Shown piece by piece: positions 43,150-52,179 of a stretch of DNA of 64,000 nucleotides. Made by a program: the position numbers and the translations under genes. Positions within the stretch are counted from its first letter, which is position 1. Each line of letters opens with the position of its first letter. The notes beneath the pieces are model-generated. The model was not told where the DNA came from. It worked only from the letters and a program-made list of their open reading frames with translations, and made no database searches. Origin of the DNA: Agromyces sp. G08B096. Lineage in GTDB: Bacteria; Actinomycetota; Actinomycetes; Actinomycetales; Microbacteriaceae. The stretch is from contig NZ_CP158374.1 in assembly GCF_040267705.1 (NCBI RefSeq), positions 2,418,001 to 2,482,000 of the forward strand, read 5' to 3'.

Positions 43150-44673
43150 CTACCGGCCCGCCGTCGGGTCGTCGGAGCCCTGCGCGGTAGGCAGCTCGAC
43201 CTCGCTCACCTGTCCGCCCGCGAGGCGCGAGCGGCGACGGCCGTAGAGCAGGTAGATCACGATGCCGATCGCGAGCCAGACGAGGAATCGCACCCAGGTC
43301 AGCGTCGTGAGGTTGAACATCAGCCAGAGGCACAGCGCGGCCGACACGATCGGCAGCACGGGCGACCACGGCACCCGGAACCCGCGCGGCAGATCGGGCC
43401 GAGTCCGCCGCAGCACCACGATGCCGACACTCACCAGCACGAACGCCGAGAGCGTGCCGATGTTGATCATCTCCTCGAGCAGGCCCACATCGGTGAACGC
43501 CGCTACGAGCGCGACAACCAGCCCGCCGATGATCTGCACGCGCGCCGGCGTCTTCGTGTGCGCCGTCGTCTTCGAGAACCAGCGCGGCAGCAGCCCATCG
43601 CGGCTGAGCGCGAACACGATGCGCGAGAGCCCGAGCAGCAGGACCATGATGACGGTCGTGAGACCCGCGAGCGCCCCCAGTGAGATGACCGCCGACGCCC
43701 AGTCCTGCCCGACGAGCCGGAACGCCGTCGCGAGCGACGGGCTCTCCTCCTCGGCGAGCTCGCGGTACGAGACCATGCCGGTCATCACGATCGACACGAG
43801 CACGTACAGCAGCGTCACGATGCCGAGCCCGAGGAAGATGCCGCGCGGGAGCCGGCGCTGCGGGTCGCGCACCTCCTCCGCGCTGGTCGCGACCACGTCG
43901 AACCCGATGAATGCGAAGAACACGAGGGATGCCGCGGCCAGCAGGCCGAACACGCCGTACTGCGCGGGCGCCGCGCCCGTCAGCCAGGAGAACAGCGACT
44001 GCGTCCAGGCATCCGACGCGCCGCCCTCGGTGGGCACCGCCTCGGGGATGAAGGGCGTGAAGTTCGCCGCGCGGACGAAGAAGAACCCGACGACGATGAC
44101 GAACAGCACGATCGCGACCTTGATGATCGTGAACACCGCGCCGACGCGGGCGGTGAGCTTCGTGCCGGCGACGAGCAGCGCGGTGAACACCGCGACGATG
44201 AGGAACGCGGGCCAGCTGACCTCGAGGCCGCCGAGCTCGAACGTCGCCGGGAACGGTACGCCGAACGCGAGCAGCGCCTCGCTGAGGTACACGCCCCAGT
44301 ACTTCGCGAGCACGGCCGCGGCCGTGAACATCTCGAGGATGAGGTCCCACCCGATGATCCACGCGAGCAGCTCCCCCATCGTGGCGTACGTGAAGGTGTA
44401 CGCACTGCCCGCGACCGGCACCGTGGAGGCGAACTCGGCGTAGCACATGATCGCGAGACCGCAGGTGATCGCGGCGAGCACGAACGAGACGATCACGCTC
44501 GGTCCGGCGAAGCTCGCGGCGGCCTGCGCGCCGACGGAGAAGATGCCCGCGCCGACCGCGACCGCGATGCCCATGAGGGCCAGATCCCAGGTCCCGAGCG
44601 ACCGCCGCAAGCTCCTCGACTCGTCCGCGGCATCCGCCATCGACGCCTCGACCGACTTGACCCGGAGGTCCAT
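43150..44673 (-). CDS. APC-family amino acid permease (cationic amino acid transporter type)
   Basis: A 507-residue transporter with about twelve membrane segments. The N-terminal RRSLGTWDLALMGIAVAVGAGIFS is the signature opening of the amino acid-polyamine-cation family, and FAFIGFDVVATSAEEVRDPQRRLP is the loop typical of the CAT subgroup. It most likely imports an amino acid with protons or sodium; the substrate is unknown. ATG 44673 follows AGGAAGGGGG; a start at 44709 lacks a site. The nucleoside deaminase gene follows nine bases later, though no shared pathway is evident. Confidence 0.92.
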   Translation of the reverse strand: MDLRVKSVEASMADAADESRSLRRSLGTWDLALMGIAVAVGAGIFSVGAQAAASFAGPSVIVSFVLAAITCGLAIMCYAEFASTVPVAGSAYTFTYATMGELLAWIIGWDLILEMFTAAAVLAKYWGVYLSEALLAFGVPFPATFELGGLEVSWPAFLIVAVFTALLVAGTKLTARVGAVFTIIKVAIVLFVIVVGFFFVRAANFTPFIPEAVPTEGGASDAWTQSLFSWLTGAAPAQYGVFGLLAAASLVFFAFIGFDVVATSAEEVRDPQRRLPRGIFLGLGIVTLLYVLVSIVMTGMVSYRELAEEESPSLATAFRLVGQDWASAVISLGALAGLTTVIMVLLLGLSRIVFALSRDGLLPRWFSKTTAHTKTPARVQIIGGLVVALVAAFTDVGLLEEMINIGTLSAFVLVSVGIVVLRRTRPDLPRGFRVPWSPVLPIVSAALCLWLMFNLTTLTWVRFLVWLAIGIVIYLLYGRRRSRLAGGQVSEVELPTAQGSDDPTAGR

Positions 44674-44742
44674 CGGTTCCCCCTTCCTGGTGCGCTCCCT
44701 CGCGCCCATCCGTGTTCCGGCGCGGCCCCCGCGCCTCGCGCA

Positions 44743-46173
44743 TCAGCGCACGATATGCATCGCCCTCGCCGCGTCGGTCAGCGACCCGCTGAGCGACGGA
44801 TAGACCGGGAACGCCTCGGCGAACTGGTCGACCGTCAGGCGGTGCTCGACCGCGAGCGCCAGCGGGAAGATGAGATCCGAGGCCCTCGGCGCGACGATGA
44901 CGCCGCCGATGATGGCGCCCGAGCCGCTCGAGGCGAACAGCTTCACGAACCCGTCGCGGATGCCCATCATCTTCGCCCTCGGGTTCGACAACAGCGGCAG
45001 CTTGTAGACGACGCCCGGCACGACGCCCTCGTCGATCTCCTTCTCGGTCCAGCCGACAGTGGCGATCTCGGGCTGAGTGAAGATGTTCGACGTGATGTTG
45101 CGGTTCTCGGGCGGGTTCACGATGTCGCCCATGGCGTGGAACATCGCGGTGCGGCCCTGCATGGAGGCGACCGAGGCGAGCGGCAGGAACGTCGTGCAGT
45201 CGCCGGCGGCGTAGATGTTGGGGATGGACGTGCGCGCCACCCGGTTGACCCGGATGTGGCCGGACTCCGACAGCTGCACACCGGCGTCCTCGAGGCCGAG
45301 GTCGCGCGTGTTCGGCACCGAGCCGACCGCCATGAGGCAGTGCGATCCGCGCACCTCGCGGCCGTCGGTGAGGGTCGCGACGACGGAGTCGCCGTCGCGC
45401 ACCACCGACTCGGCGCGCGACTTGTTCAGCACCTTCATGCCGTTGCGCTTGAAGACCTTCTCGATGACGGATGCCGCGTCCTGGTCTTCGCCCGGCAGCA
45501 CCTGGTCGCGGCTGGAGATGAGCGTGACCTTGGCTCCGAGGGCGCGGTAGGCCGACGCGAACTCGGCGCCGGTGACGCCGGAGCCGACGACGATGAGGTG
45601 CTCGGGGATCTGCTGCAGGTCGTAGAGCTGCGTCCAGGTGAGGATCCGCTCGCCGTCGGGCACGGCGGTCGGCAGGATGCGGGGCGTGGCCCCGACCGAG
45701 ATCAGGAGCGTGTCGGCCTCGATGCGGTCGAAGTCTGTGCCGCCCTTCGCCGTCGACACGATGATGGCGTTGGGCCCGTCGAGGCGCCCCTCGCCCTGCA
45801 CGAGGTGCACGCCCGCGTCGATGAGGTTCTGCCGCATGTCCTCGGACTGCTGCGCGGCGAGGCCGAGCAGGCGCTTGTTGACCGCGGCGAGGTTGATCGC
45901 CACCTGGGGCTTCACCGCCTTGTCGGCGGCGCCCTTCGCGTAGAACTGCACGCCGAGGTCGGCGGCCTCCTTGACCGCGTTCGAGGCCTCGGCGGTCGCG
46001 ATGAGCGACTTCGAGGGCACCACGTCGGTGAGCACGGCCGAGCCGCCCACGCCCGCACGTTCGATGAGCGTGACCTCGGCTCCGAGCTGCGCGCCGGCCA
46101 GCGCGGCCTCGTATCCTCCTGGCCCACCTCCGAGGACGGCGATTCTCTGGGTGCGCTCGAACTCGTAGGCCAT
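44743..46173 (-). CDS. lpdA: LpdA-type NAD(P)H:quinone oxidoreductase (flavoprotein)
   Basis: A 476-residue flavoprotein of the pyridine-nucleotide disulfide oxidoreductase fold. The FAD site is VLGGGPGGYEAALAGAQLGA, the NAD(P)H site VVGSGVTGAEFASAYRALGA, and IYAAGDCT the second FAD motif. The redox CxxxxC of lipoamide dehydrogenase is missing: the segment reads GVGGSAVLTDVVPSKSL. This matches mycobacterial LpdA (Rv3303c), a quinone reductase, rather than E3. ATG 46173 starts MAYEFERTQ; ATG 46179 is an alternative. CAGAAT six bases upstream may be a leaderless -10. It is divergent from the PNP gene. Confidence 0.9.
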   Translation of the reverse strand: MAYEFERTQRIAVLGGGPGGYEAALAGAQLGAEVTLIERAGVGGSAVLTDVVPSKSLIATAEASNAVKEAADLGVQFYAKGAADKAVKPQVAINLAAVNKRLLGLAAQQSEDMRQNLIDAGVHLVQGEGRLDGPNAIIVSTAKGGTDFDRIEADTLLISVGATPRILPTAVPDGERILTWTQLYDLQQIPEHLIVVGSGVTGAEFASAYRALGAKVTLISSRDQVLPGEDQDAASVIEKVFKRNGMKVLNKSRAESVVRDGDSVVATLTDGREVRGSHCLMAVGSVPNTRDLGLEDAGVQLSESGHIRVNRVARTSIPNIYAAGDCTTFLPLASVASMQGRTAMFHAMGDIVNPPENRNITSNIFTQPEIATVGWTEKEIDEGVVPGVVYKLPLLSNPRAKMMGIRDGFVKLFASSGSGAIIGGVIVAPRASDLIFPLALAVEHRLTVDQFAEAFPVYPSLSGSLTDAARAMHIVR

Positions 46174-46245
46174 GCTCATATTCTGTCGCATCCGTCGGAT
46201 CGACCGGCACATGAGCACGCTCGCGCGCGGCATCCGGCGGCTCAT

Positions 46246-46251
46246 TAGCAT
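46246..46251 (+). promoter_or_regulatory. Putative -10 element (TAGCAT) of the PNP gene
   Basis: TAGCAT is followed by six G residues and the ATG at 46258. The G-run could be a ribosome site, but the spacing equally fits a leaderless start. Confidence 0.4.
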
Positions 46252-46257
46252 GGGGGG

Positions 46258-47085
46258 ATGCAGCAGCAGAACCCGCTCGACGATCCCGCCGCCGACCCGT
46301 TCGCCATCGCGCAGGAGGCGGCCGACCGCATCGCCGAGCTCACCGGCGTCGCGCGCCACGACGTGGCCCTCACCCTCGGCTCCGGCTGGGGCAAGGCCGC
46401 CGAGCTCCTCGGCGAGACGACCCACACGATCCCCGCGACCGAGGTGCCCGGTTTCTCGAAGCCGGCGCTCGAAGGACACGTGGGCACGCTGCGGTCGGTG
46501 GCGCTGCCGAACGGCCGGCGGGCGCTCGTGATCGGGGCACGCACCCACTACTACGAGGGCCACGGGGTTCGACGGGTCGTGCACTCGGTGCGTACCGCCG
46601 CGGCCACCGGCGCGACGACGATGATCCTCACCAACGGCGCCGGCGGCATCAAGGAGACCTGGACCCCGGGCACCCCGGTGCTCATCAGCGACCACATCAA
46701 CCTCACCGCCGACTCCCCGCTCGAGGGCGCCACGTTCATCGACCTCACCGACCTCTACTCGCGGCGACTGCGCGACCTCGCCCGGTCGATCGCACCCGAG
46801 CTCGACGAGGGCGTGTACTGCCAGTTCCGCGGCCCGCACTACGAGACCCCGGCCGAGGTGCAGATGGCGAAGGCCATCGGCGGACACATCGTCGGCATGT
46901 CGACGGCGCTCGAGGCGATCGCGGCGCGCCAGGCGGGCATGGAGATCCTCGGGATGTCCCTCATCACCAACCTCGCCGCGGGCATCCAGCAGACCCCGCT
47001 CAGCCACGAGGAGGTCATCCAGGCCGGCCGCGCCGCAGAGCCCGTGATCTCGCGGCTCCTCGCCGACATCGTGCAGGCCCTGTAA
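46258..47085 (+). CDS. deoD: Purine nucleoside phosphorylase
   Basis: A 275-residue trimeric-type purine nucleoside phosphorylase that splits (deoxy)inosine and guanosine with phosphate, giving the base and (deoxy)ribose 1-phosphate. TLGSGWGKAAELL is the phosphate loop, GARTHYYEGHG the conserved His/Tyr segment, TNGAGGIKETW and CQFRGPHYETPAEV the substrate pocket, and GMSTALEAIAARQ the C-terminal signature. The phosphohexomutase gene follows 17 bases downstream, as in the deoD-pmmB pair of M. tuberculosis. Although named deoD there, it belongs to the PunA (class I) family. Confidence 0.95.
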   Translation: MQQQNPLDDPAADPFAIAQEAADRIAELTGVARHDVALTLGSGWGKAAELLGETTHTIPATEVPGFSKPALEGHVGTLRSVALPNGRRALVIGARTHYYEGHGVRRVVHSVRTAAATGATTMILTNGAGGIKETWTPGTPVLISDHINLTADSPLEGATFIDLTDLYSRRLRDLARSIAPELDEGVYCQFRGPHYETPAEVQMAKAIGGHIVGMSTALEAIAARQAGMEILGMSLITNLAAGIQQTPLSHEEVIQAGRAAEPVISRLLADIVQAL

Positions 47086-47102
47086 CCGGAAGGCGACGAC
47101 GG

Positions 47103-48830
47103 ATGTCTCAGCCCGAACTCTCCGCAGACGACCGCACGCGCATCGCGCTGGCCGAGTCCTGGATCGCCCAGGACCCCGACCCCGAGACGCGCGAGGAGCT
47201 CGCGGCGATCATCGAGGCGGTGCGCGCGGGGGACGTCTCCGCGGCCGACGACCTCGCCGACCGCTTCGACCACCGCCTCGCGTTCGGCACCGCCGGACTC
47301 CGCGGGGCGATCGCCGCCGGTCCGAATCGGATGAACCGGGTGCTCGTCGCTCAGGCAGCTGCCGGACTCGCCGCCTACCTGCTCGAACACGCCGAGGCGG
47401 GGACGGTGCCGTCGGTCGTCATCGGCTACGACGGGCGGAAGAACTCCGAGGTGTTCGCGCGCGACTCGGCCGAGGTGATGGCCGGGGCGGGCGTCCGCGC
47501 CATCCTGCTCCCCCGGCTGCTGCCGACCCCGGTGCTCGCCTTCGCCGTGCGCCATCTCGACACTGCGGCCGGGGTCATGGTGACGGCGAGCCACAACCCG
47601 CCGAACGACAACGGCTACAAGGTCTACCTCGGCGGCGCGAGTCACGGGTCGCAGATCGTGTCGCCCACCGACGCGGAGATCGCGGCGCATATCCTGCGCA
47701 TCGCCGAGGAGCGACGCGTGCCCGACCTGCCCCGCGCCTCGTTCGAGACCGCGCCCGAATCGGTCGTCGACGCCTACGTGGCGGCGACCGCCGCGGTAGC
47801 GTCCGCGGCTCGCGCGGACTCCGCCGGTACGGAGCTCCGCGTCGTCTACACGGCCATGCACGGGGTCGGCTGGGAGACGTTCGCCCGCGTCGCCGATGCC
47901 GCGGGCTTCCCGCGACCCGCGGTGGTCGACACCCAGATCGCGCCCGACGCCGCGTTCCCGACCGTCGCGTTCCCGAACCCCGAAGAGCCGGGCGCGATGG
48001 ATCTCAGCTTCGAACGCGCCCGCGCCGTCGGCGCCGATCTCGTGATCGCCAACGACCCCGACGCCGATCGGCTCGCCATCGCCATCCCCGATCAGGCCGC
48101 CGACGGCGGCTGGCGCCGCCTCAGCGGCAACGAGGTGGGGCTGCTGCTCGGCTGGCGCGCGGCAGAGCAGGCCGCCTCGGTCTCGGGCGACGGCGGTGCC
48201 GAGGGCACCCTCGCGTGCTCGATCGTCTCCTCGCCTGGGCTCGCCGCCATCGCGGAGGCCTACGGCCTCGAGTTCCGCGCGACGCTCACCGGGTTCAAGT
48301 GGATCTCGCGGGCGCCCGGACTGGTGTTCGGCTTCGAGGAAGCGCTGGGCTACCTCGTGAACCCCGCCACCGTACGCGACAAGGACGGCATCTCGGCGGC
48401 CATCGCGTTCCTCGACCTCGCCGCCGACCTCGCCGCGCGCGGGCGGAGCGTCGCCGAACACCTCGACGACTTCGTCGCCCGATTCGGATGCTTCGCCTCC
48501 GGCCAGGTCTCGATCCGCGTCACCGACCTCTCCCGCATCGGCGCCGTGATGGCGCGGCTGCGCGCCGACCCGCCGACCTCGGTGGGAGGCATCCCGGTGG
48601 ACCGCATCGAGGATCTCGCCGACGGCTTCGGCGACCTGCCGCCGAGCGATGTGCTGAGGCTCGTGCTCGAGCACGGGGGACGCGTCATGGTGCGACCGAG
48701 CGGCACCGAGCCGAAGCTGAAGGTCTACCTCGACGCGGTCGCGACCGAGGGCGACGTGGCCGAGCGCCGCGCAGCGGCCGCCGCGACGATCGCCGCGCTC
48801 GAAGCCGGCATGAGGGAGCTCGTGGCCTGA
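47103..48830 (+). CDS. pmmB: Phosphomannomutase/phosphoglucomutase family protein
   Basis: A 575-residue alpha-D-phosphohexomutase. VTASHNPPNDNGYKVY carries the phospho-Ser, NDPDADRLAIAI the metal-binding DxDxD loop, GFEEALGYLV the sugar loop and RPSGTEPKLKVYL the phosphate-binding C-terminus. The long form, with about 60 extra N-terminal residues, is the PGM2/PmmB group, which in other organisms includes phosphopentomutases. Placed 17 bases after PNP, it may convert ribose 1-phosphate to ribose 5-phosphate (inference), or serve sugar-nucleotide synthesis. GGAAGG lies seven bases before ATG 47103. Confidence 0.92.
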   Translation: MSQPELSADDRTRIALAESWIAQDPDPETREELAAIIEAVRAGDVSAADDLADRFDHRLAFGTAGLRGAIAAGPNRMNRVLVAQAAAGLAAYLLEHAEAGTVPSVVIGYDGRKNSEVFARDSAEVMAGAGVRAILLPRLLPTPVLAFAVRHLDTAAGVMVTASHNPPNDNGYKVYLGGASHGSQIVSPTDAEIAAHILRIAEERRVPDLPRASFETAPESVVDAYVAATAAVASAARADSAGTELRVVYTAMHGVGWETFARVADAAGFPRPAVVDTQIAPDAAFPTVAFPNPEEPGAMDLSFERARAVGADLVIANDPDADRLAIAIPDQAADGGWRRLSGNEVGLLLGWRAAEQAASVSGDGGAEGTLACSIVSSPGLAAIAEAYGLEFRATLTGFKWISRAPGLVFGFEEALGYLVNPATVRDKDGISAAIAFLDLAADLAARGRSVAEHLDDFVARFGCFASGQVSIRVTDLSRIGAVMARLRADPPTSVGGIPVDRIEDLADGFGDLPPSDVLRLVLEHGGRVMVRPSGTEPKLKVYLDAVATEGDVAERRAAAAATIAALEAGMRELVA

Positions 48831-48854
48831 GCTCCGCTGCCCACGTGGCGGGCG

Positions 48855-49139
48855 TCAGCCGAGCGAGCGCTCGAGGTGCGCCGCGATCTCCTCGACGTCG
48901 AAGTAGTTGCGTACCTCGATGATCTCGGCGTAGGTGCGCCCGAGTCGTGAGCGCACCTGCGCCGCCAGCTCGCTCGAGGTCAGCACGACTTGCGCGTCAG
49001 CCGCGGTCGTCACGATGCCGTCGAGATCGGTCGCCGTCACGTCGGCGGAGAGCCCGAGCCGGGCGAGGGCGCGTTCGGCGTTCACCTTCAGGATGGCCGA
49101 GGTGCCGATGCCGGCACCGCAGACGGCGACGATCCTCAC
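48855..49139 (-). CDS. PTS system IIB component, ascorbate/lactose-type
   Basis: A 94-residue protein with the small IIB fold. VAVCGAGIGTSAILKVNAERAL at the N-terminus has the phospho-accepting Cys7 and the P-loop-like Gly-rich turn typical of UlaB/SgaB-type IIB subunits. It would accept phosphate from the IIA encoded upstream and pass it to a sugar bound by a IIC permease, but no IIC gene is in this window. ATG 49139 overlaps the IIA stop (ATGA). Convergent with the pmmB gene 24 bases away. Confidence 0.85.
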   Translation of the reverse strand: MRIVAVCGAGIGTSAILKVNAERALARLGLSADVTATDLDGIVTTAADAQVVLTSSELAAQVRSRLGRTYAEIIEVRNYFDVEEIAAHLERSLG

Positions 49140-49597
49140 GCCGACACCTCCTCGGCGTGGACGCCGAGCACCGCTCGCACCTCGTCGGCCGTCGTGGCCG
49201 AGGCGATGCGCCCGATGGCCGTCGGGTCGTTGAACACATTCGCGAGCCCGGCGACCGACGCGACGTGCTCCTCCGCGTTCGACACGGCGAGCCCGAGCAC
49301 CACGCGCACGGGGTCGTTGTGGGGGTGTCCGAAGGCGACCGGCGTGGCGAGGGTCACGACGGCGAGGCCCTCGCGCACCACGTCGGCGCCTGGGCGTGCA
49401 TGGGCCAGCGCGAGACCCGGTGCGATGACCACGTACGCGCCGAACTCTTCGATCACGGCGATCATGCGCTCGACGTACTCCGCCTTCGTCGCACCCGACC
49501 GGTTGAGCGCCCGACCGGCGAGGCGCACGGCGGCACGCCAGTCGGCGGCCTCGGCTCCGAGCGCGACGGCGGTGTCGGGGAGGGGCGGGAGGGGCAT
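49136..49597 (-). CDS. PTS system IIA component, mannitol/fructose/ascorbate-type
   Basis: A 153-residue IIA domain of the fructose-mannitol superfamily. APGLALAHARPGADVVREGLAVV contains the phospho-His (AHARP) in its usual setting, and FGHPHNDPVRVVLGLAVSN is the following conserved segment. It pairs with the IIB gene (ATGA overlap) and follows add by 48 bases at the end of the nucleoside locus. Without a IIC it may work with a permease elsewhere or act as a phosphorylation-dependent regulator. Confidence 0.85.
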   Translation of the reverse strand: MPLPPLPDTAVALGAEAADWRAAVRLAGRALNRSGATKAEYVERMIAVIEEFGAYVVIAPGLALAHARPGADVVREGLAVVTLATPVAFGHPHNDPVRVVLGLAVSNAEEHVASVAGLANVFNDPTAIGRIASATTADEVRAVLGVHAEEVSA

Positions 49598-49645
49598 CGA
49601 CGGATTCCGTTCGGGTGGTGCGGTGCGGTGCGGGCGGCGGGCCGG

Positions 49646-50767
49646 TCAGGCCTCGTCGAACCCGTCCTCGATCTGCTCGGCGAGCTCCTCGCGGTCGTCG
49701 AGCGGCAGGAAGGCCGCCGCGGCCGCGTTCAGCTGGAACACTTCGAGGTCGTCGAGGTCGTAGCCGAAGGCGTCGGCGAGCAGCCAGAGCTCACGCGTCA
49801 GCGACGTGCCCGACTGCAGCCGGTTGTCGGTGTTCACGGTGACCCGGAATCCGAGCTGGTACAGCAGGTCGAACGGGTGGTCGACCAGCTCGTCGCCCCA
49901 CGCTGCGATGGCGCCCGTCTGGAGGTTCGACGACGGGCTCGTCTCGAGCGCGATCTCCCGGTCGCGCACCCACTGGGCGACCTGGCCGAGCGAGACGTAC
50001 GTGTTCTCGTCGTCCTGCCGCTCGATGACGAGGTCCTCCGCGAGCCGCACCCCGTGACCGAGCCGCAGAGCCCGGCCGTCGATGAGGGCGCCGCGGATCG
50101 ACTCGATGCCGTCGGCTTCGCCCGCGTGCACGGTCACGGGGAAGAACCGGCTCGCCAGGTAGTCGAACGCGGTCCGGTGCCGGCTCGGCGGGAAGCCCGC
50201 CTCGGCGCCGGCGATGTCGAACCCGACGACGCCGCGATCGCGGTGCCGGACGGCGAGCTCGGCGATCTCCAATCCGCGATCGGCGTGCCGCATCGCGGTG
50301 ATCAGCTGGCCGGTGCGGATGCTCCGGCCCTGGTGCCGCACGTCGTCCGCACCCTGCTCGAGCCCGGCCTGCACGGCCTCGACCGCCTCGTCGAGGGACA
50401 GCCCGCGCGTGAGGTGCTGCTCGGGTGCCCAGCGGATCTCGCCGTACACGACGCCGTCGGCCGCGAGGTCCTGCACGAACTCGCGCGCCACGCGGGTGAG
50501 CCCCTCACGGGTCTGCATGACGGCCGTCGTGAGGTCGAACGTCTTCAGGTACTCGACGAGGGACCCCGAGTCGGCCTGCGCGGTGAACCAGTCGGCCAGC
50601 TCGTCGGCGTCGCTCGTCGGGAGATCGAGTCCGAGCTCGTCGCCCAGCTCGATAAGGGTCTGGGGGCGCAGGCCCCCGTCGAGGTGGTCGTGCAGGGACA
50701 CCTTGGGCAGCGCCCTGATGTCGGCGCCGTCGCCCTCGAGCCGGTACTGCGTCGGATTCGTCTCCAC
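49646..50767 (-). CDS. add: Adenosine deaminase
   Basis: A 373-residue zinc enzyme that converts adenosine and deoxyadenosine to inosine forms. SLHDHLDGGLRP near residue 24 provides the first two metal His, FPVTVHAGEADG the third with the catalytic Glu, RLGHGV the active-site His, and VTVNTDNRLQSGTSLT the metal Asp. Length is normal for bacterial Add. GTG 50767 is preceded by TATCGT at six bases with no ribosome site, so it may be a leaderless gene with its own promoter inside the nucleoside locus. Inosine would then be split by the PNP at 46258. Confidence 0.95.
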   Translation of the reverse strand: METNPTQYRLEGDGADIRALPKVSLHDHLDGGLRPQTLIELGDELGLDLPTSDADELADWFTAQADSGSLVEYLKTFDLTTAVMQTREGLTRVAREFVQDLAADGVVYGEIRWAPEQHLTRGLSLDEAVEAVQAGLEQGADDVRHQGRSIRTGQLITAMRHADRGLEIAELAVRHRDRGVVGFDIAGAEAGFPPSRHRTAFDYLASRFFPVTVHAGEADGIESIRGALIDGRALRLGHGVRLAEDLVIERQDDENTYVSLGQVAQWVRDREIALETSPSSNLQTGAIAAWGDELVDHPFDLLYQLGFRVTVNTDNRLQSGTSLTRELWLLADAFGYDLDDLEVFQLNAAAAAFLPLDDREELAEQIEDGFDEA

Positions 50768-50773
50768 GGCTCA

Positions 50774-50779
50774 ACGATA
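50774..50779 (-). promoter_or_regulatory. Putative -10 element (TATCGT) of add
   Basis: TATCGT on the minus strand is followed by TGAGCC and the GTG start of add. It suggests that add, with the PTS genes, can be transcribed apart from deoA. Confidence 0.45.
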
Positions 50780-50874
50780 CCGGCGCGGTGCCCGCGAAGT
50801 CTCGGCGATTTCGAAGCCTGGACGGAGTCCGGGGCGCCGCATGGACGCGACGGATGCGCTAGGCGTCGCGCACC

Positions 50875-52179
50875 TCAGCGGCCGATGCTCTCCGCGATCA
50901 GCGGACCGCCGTCGTCGACCGGATCGCCGGGGTCGCCGATGCGCCACGCACCGTCGACCGCCTCCAACGCCCGGGCGAATCGCGCGGGCTCATCGGCGTG
51001 CAGGGTGAACAGCGGCTGACCGGCCCGCACCGCGTCGCCGGGCTTCGCATGGAGGTCGATTCCGGCGGCGTGGTGGACCGGGTCCTCCTTGCGCGCCCGG
51101 CCGGCGCCGAGCCGCCAGGCGGCGATGCCGAACGGCAGCGCCTCCTGCGCCACCAGCACGCCGTCGCGGTCAGCGGTGACGACGTGCTGCTCGCGGGCGA
51201 CCGGGAGCGGGGCATCCGGGTCGCCGCCCTGCGCACGCACGGTCGCCCGCCAGGCGTCCATGGCCCTTCCGTCGTCGAGCGCCGCCTCCACGTCGGCATC
51301 GGGCTGCCCCGCGAGCGCGAGCATCTCCCGCGCGAGCGCGAGGGTCAGTTCGCGGACGTCGGCCGGGCCGCCGCCGGCGAGCACCTCGACCGACTCCCGC
51401 ACCTCGTTCGCGTTGCCGATCGTGAGCCCGAGCGGCACGTTCATGTTCGTCAGCAGGGCGCTCGTGGCGACGCCGGCGTCCTCGCCGAGCTCGACCATCG
51501 TGCGCGCGAGTTCGCGCGAACGCTCGATGTCTTGCAGGAACGCGCCCGAGCCGAACTTCACGTCGAGCACCAGCGCCCCCGTGCCCTCGGCGATCTTCTT
51601 CGACATGATCGACGACGCGATGAGCGGGATCGCCTCGACGGTGCCGGTGATGTCGCGGAGCGCATACAGCTTCTTGTCGGCCGGAGCGAGCCCGGCGCCC
51701 GCGGCGCAGATCACGCCGCCCTGCTCGCGGAGCTGCCGGAACATCTCCTCGTTCGTGAGCTCGGCACGCCAGCCCGGGATCGACTCGAGCTTGTCCAGCG
51801 TGCCGCCCGTGTGACCGAGCCCTCGCCCGGAGAGCTGGGGCACCGCGACGCCGAACGCCGCGACGAGTGGCATGAGCGGCAGGGTGATCTTGTCGCCCAC
51901 GCCGCCTGTCGAGTGCTTGTCCGCGGTGGGCTTGCCGAGGCCCGAGAAGTCCATGCGCTCGCCCGAGGCGATCATGGCCATCGTCAGGTCGCGGATCTCA
52001 CGGCGCCCCATGCCGTTGAGGAAGATGGCCATGGTCATCGCCGACATCTGCTCGTCGGCGACATACCCGCGCGTGTACGCGTCGACGAGCCAGTCGATCT
52101 CCGCGGTCGTGAGCTCGCGCCCGTCGCGCTTGGCCCGGATCAGGTCGACGGCGTCGAATGCCTCCACCGCGGCGCTCAT
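50875..52179 (-). CDS. deoA: Thymidine (pyrimidine nucleoside) phosphorylase
   Basis: A 434-residue enzyme that splits thymidine and (deoxy)uridine with phosphate. KHSTGGVGDKITLPLMPLVA is the phosphate-binding segment and SGRGLGHTGGTLDKLESIPG the family signature; NMNVPLGLTIGNANEVRES is the dimer-interface stretch. Length matches pyrimidine nucleoside phosphorylases. Its ATG overlaps the cdd stop (ATGA), so cytidine deaminase and phosphorylase are made together: cytidine is first deaminated and then cleaved. Confidence 0.96.
   Translation of the reverse strand: MSAAVEAFDAVDLIRAKRDGRELTTAEIDWLVDAYTRGYVADEQMSAMTMAIFLNGMGRREIRDLTMAMIASGERMDFSGLGKPTADKHSTGGVGDKITLPLMPLVAAFGVAVPQLSGRGLGHTGGTLDKLESIPGWRAELTNEEMFRQLREQGGVICAAGAGLAPADKKLYALRDITGTVEAIPLIASSIMSKKIAEGTGALVLDVKFGSGAFLQDIERSRELARTMVELGEDAGVATSALLTNMNVPLGLTIGNANEVRESVEVLAGGGPADVRELTLALAREMLALAGQPDADVEAALDDGRAMDAWRATVRAQGGDPDAPLPVAREQHVVTADRDGVLVAQEALPFGIAAWRLGAGRARKEDPVHHAAGIDLHAKPGDAVRAGQPLFTLHADEPARFARALEAVDGAWRIGDPGDPVDDGGPLIAESIGR

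Noticed and set aside
41948-46210. A 1420-codon open frame on the minus strand
   Set aside because: It crosses at least four well-supported genes in other frames and reads as Arg/Gly/Ala-rich low-complexity protein, the usual shadow of GC-rich third positions.
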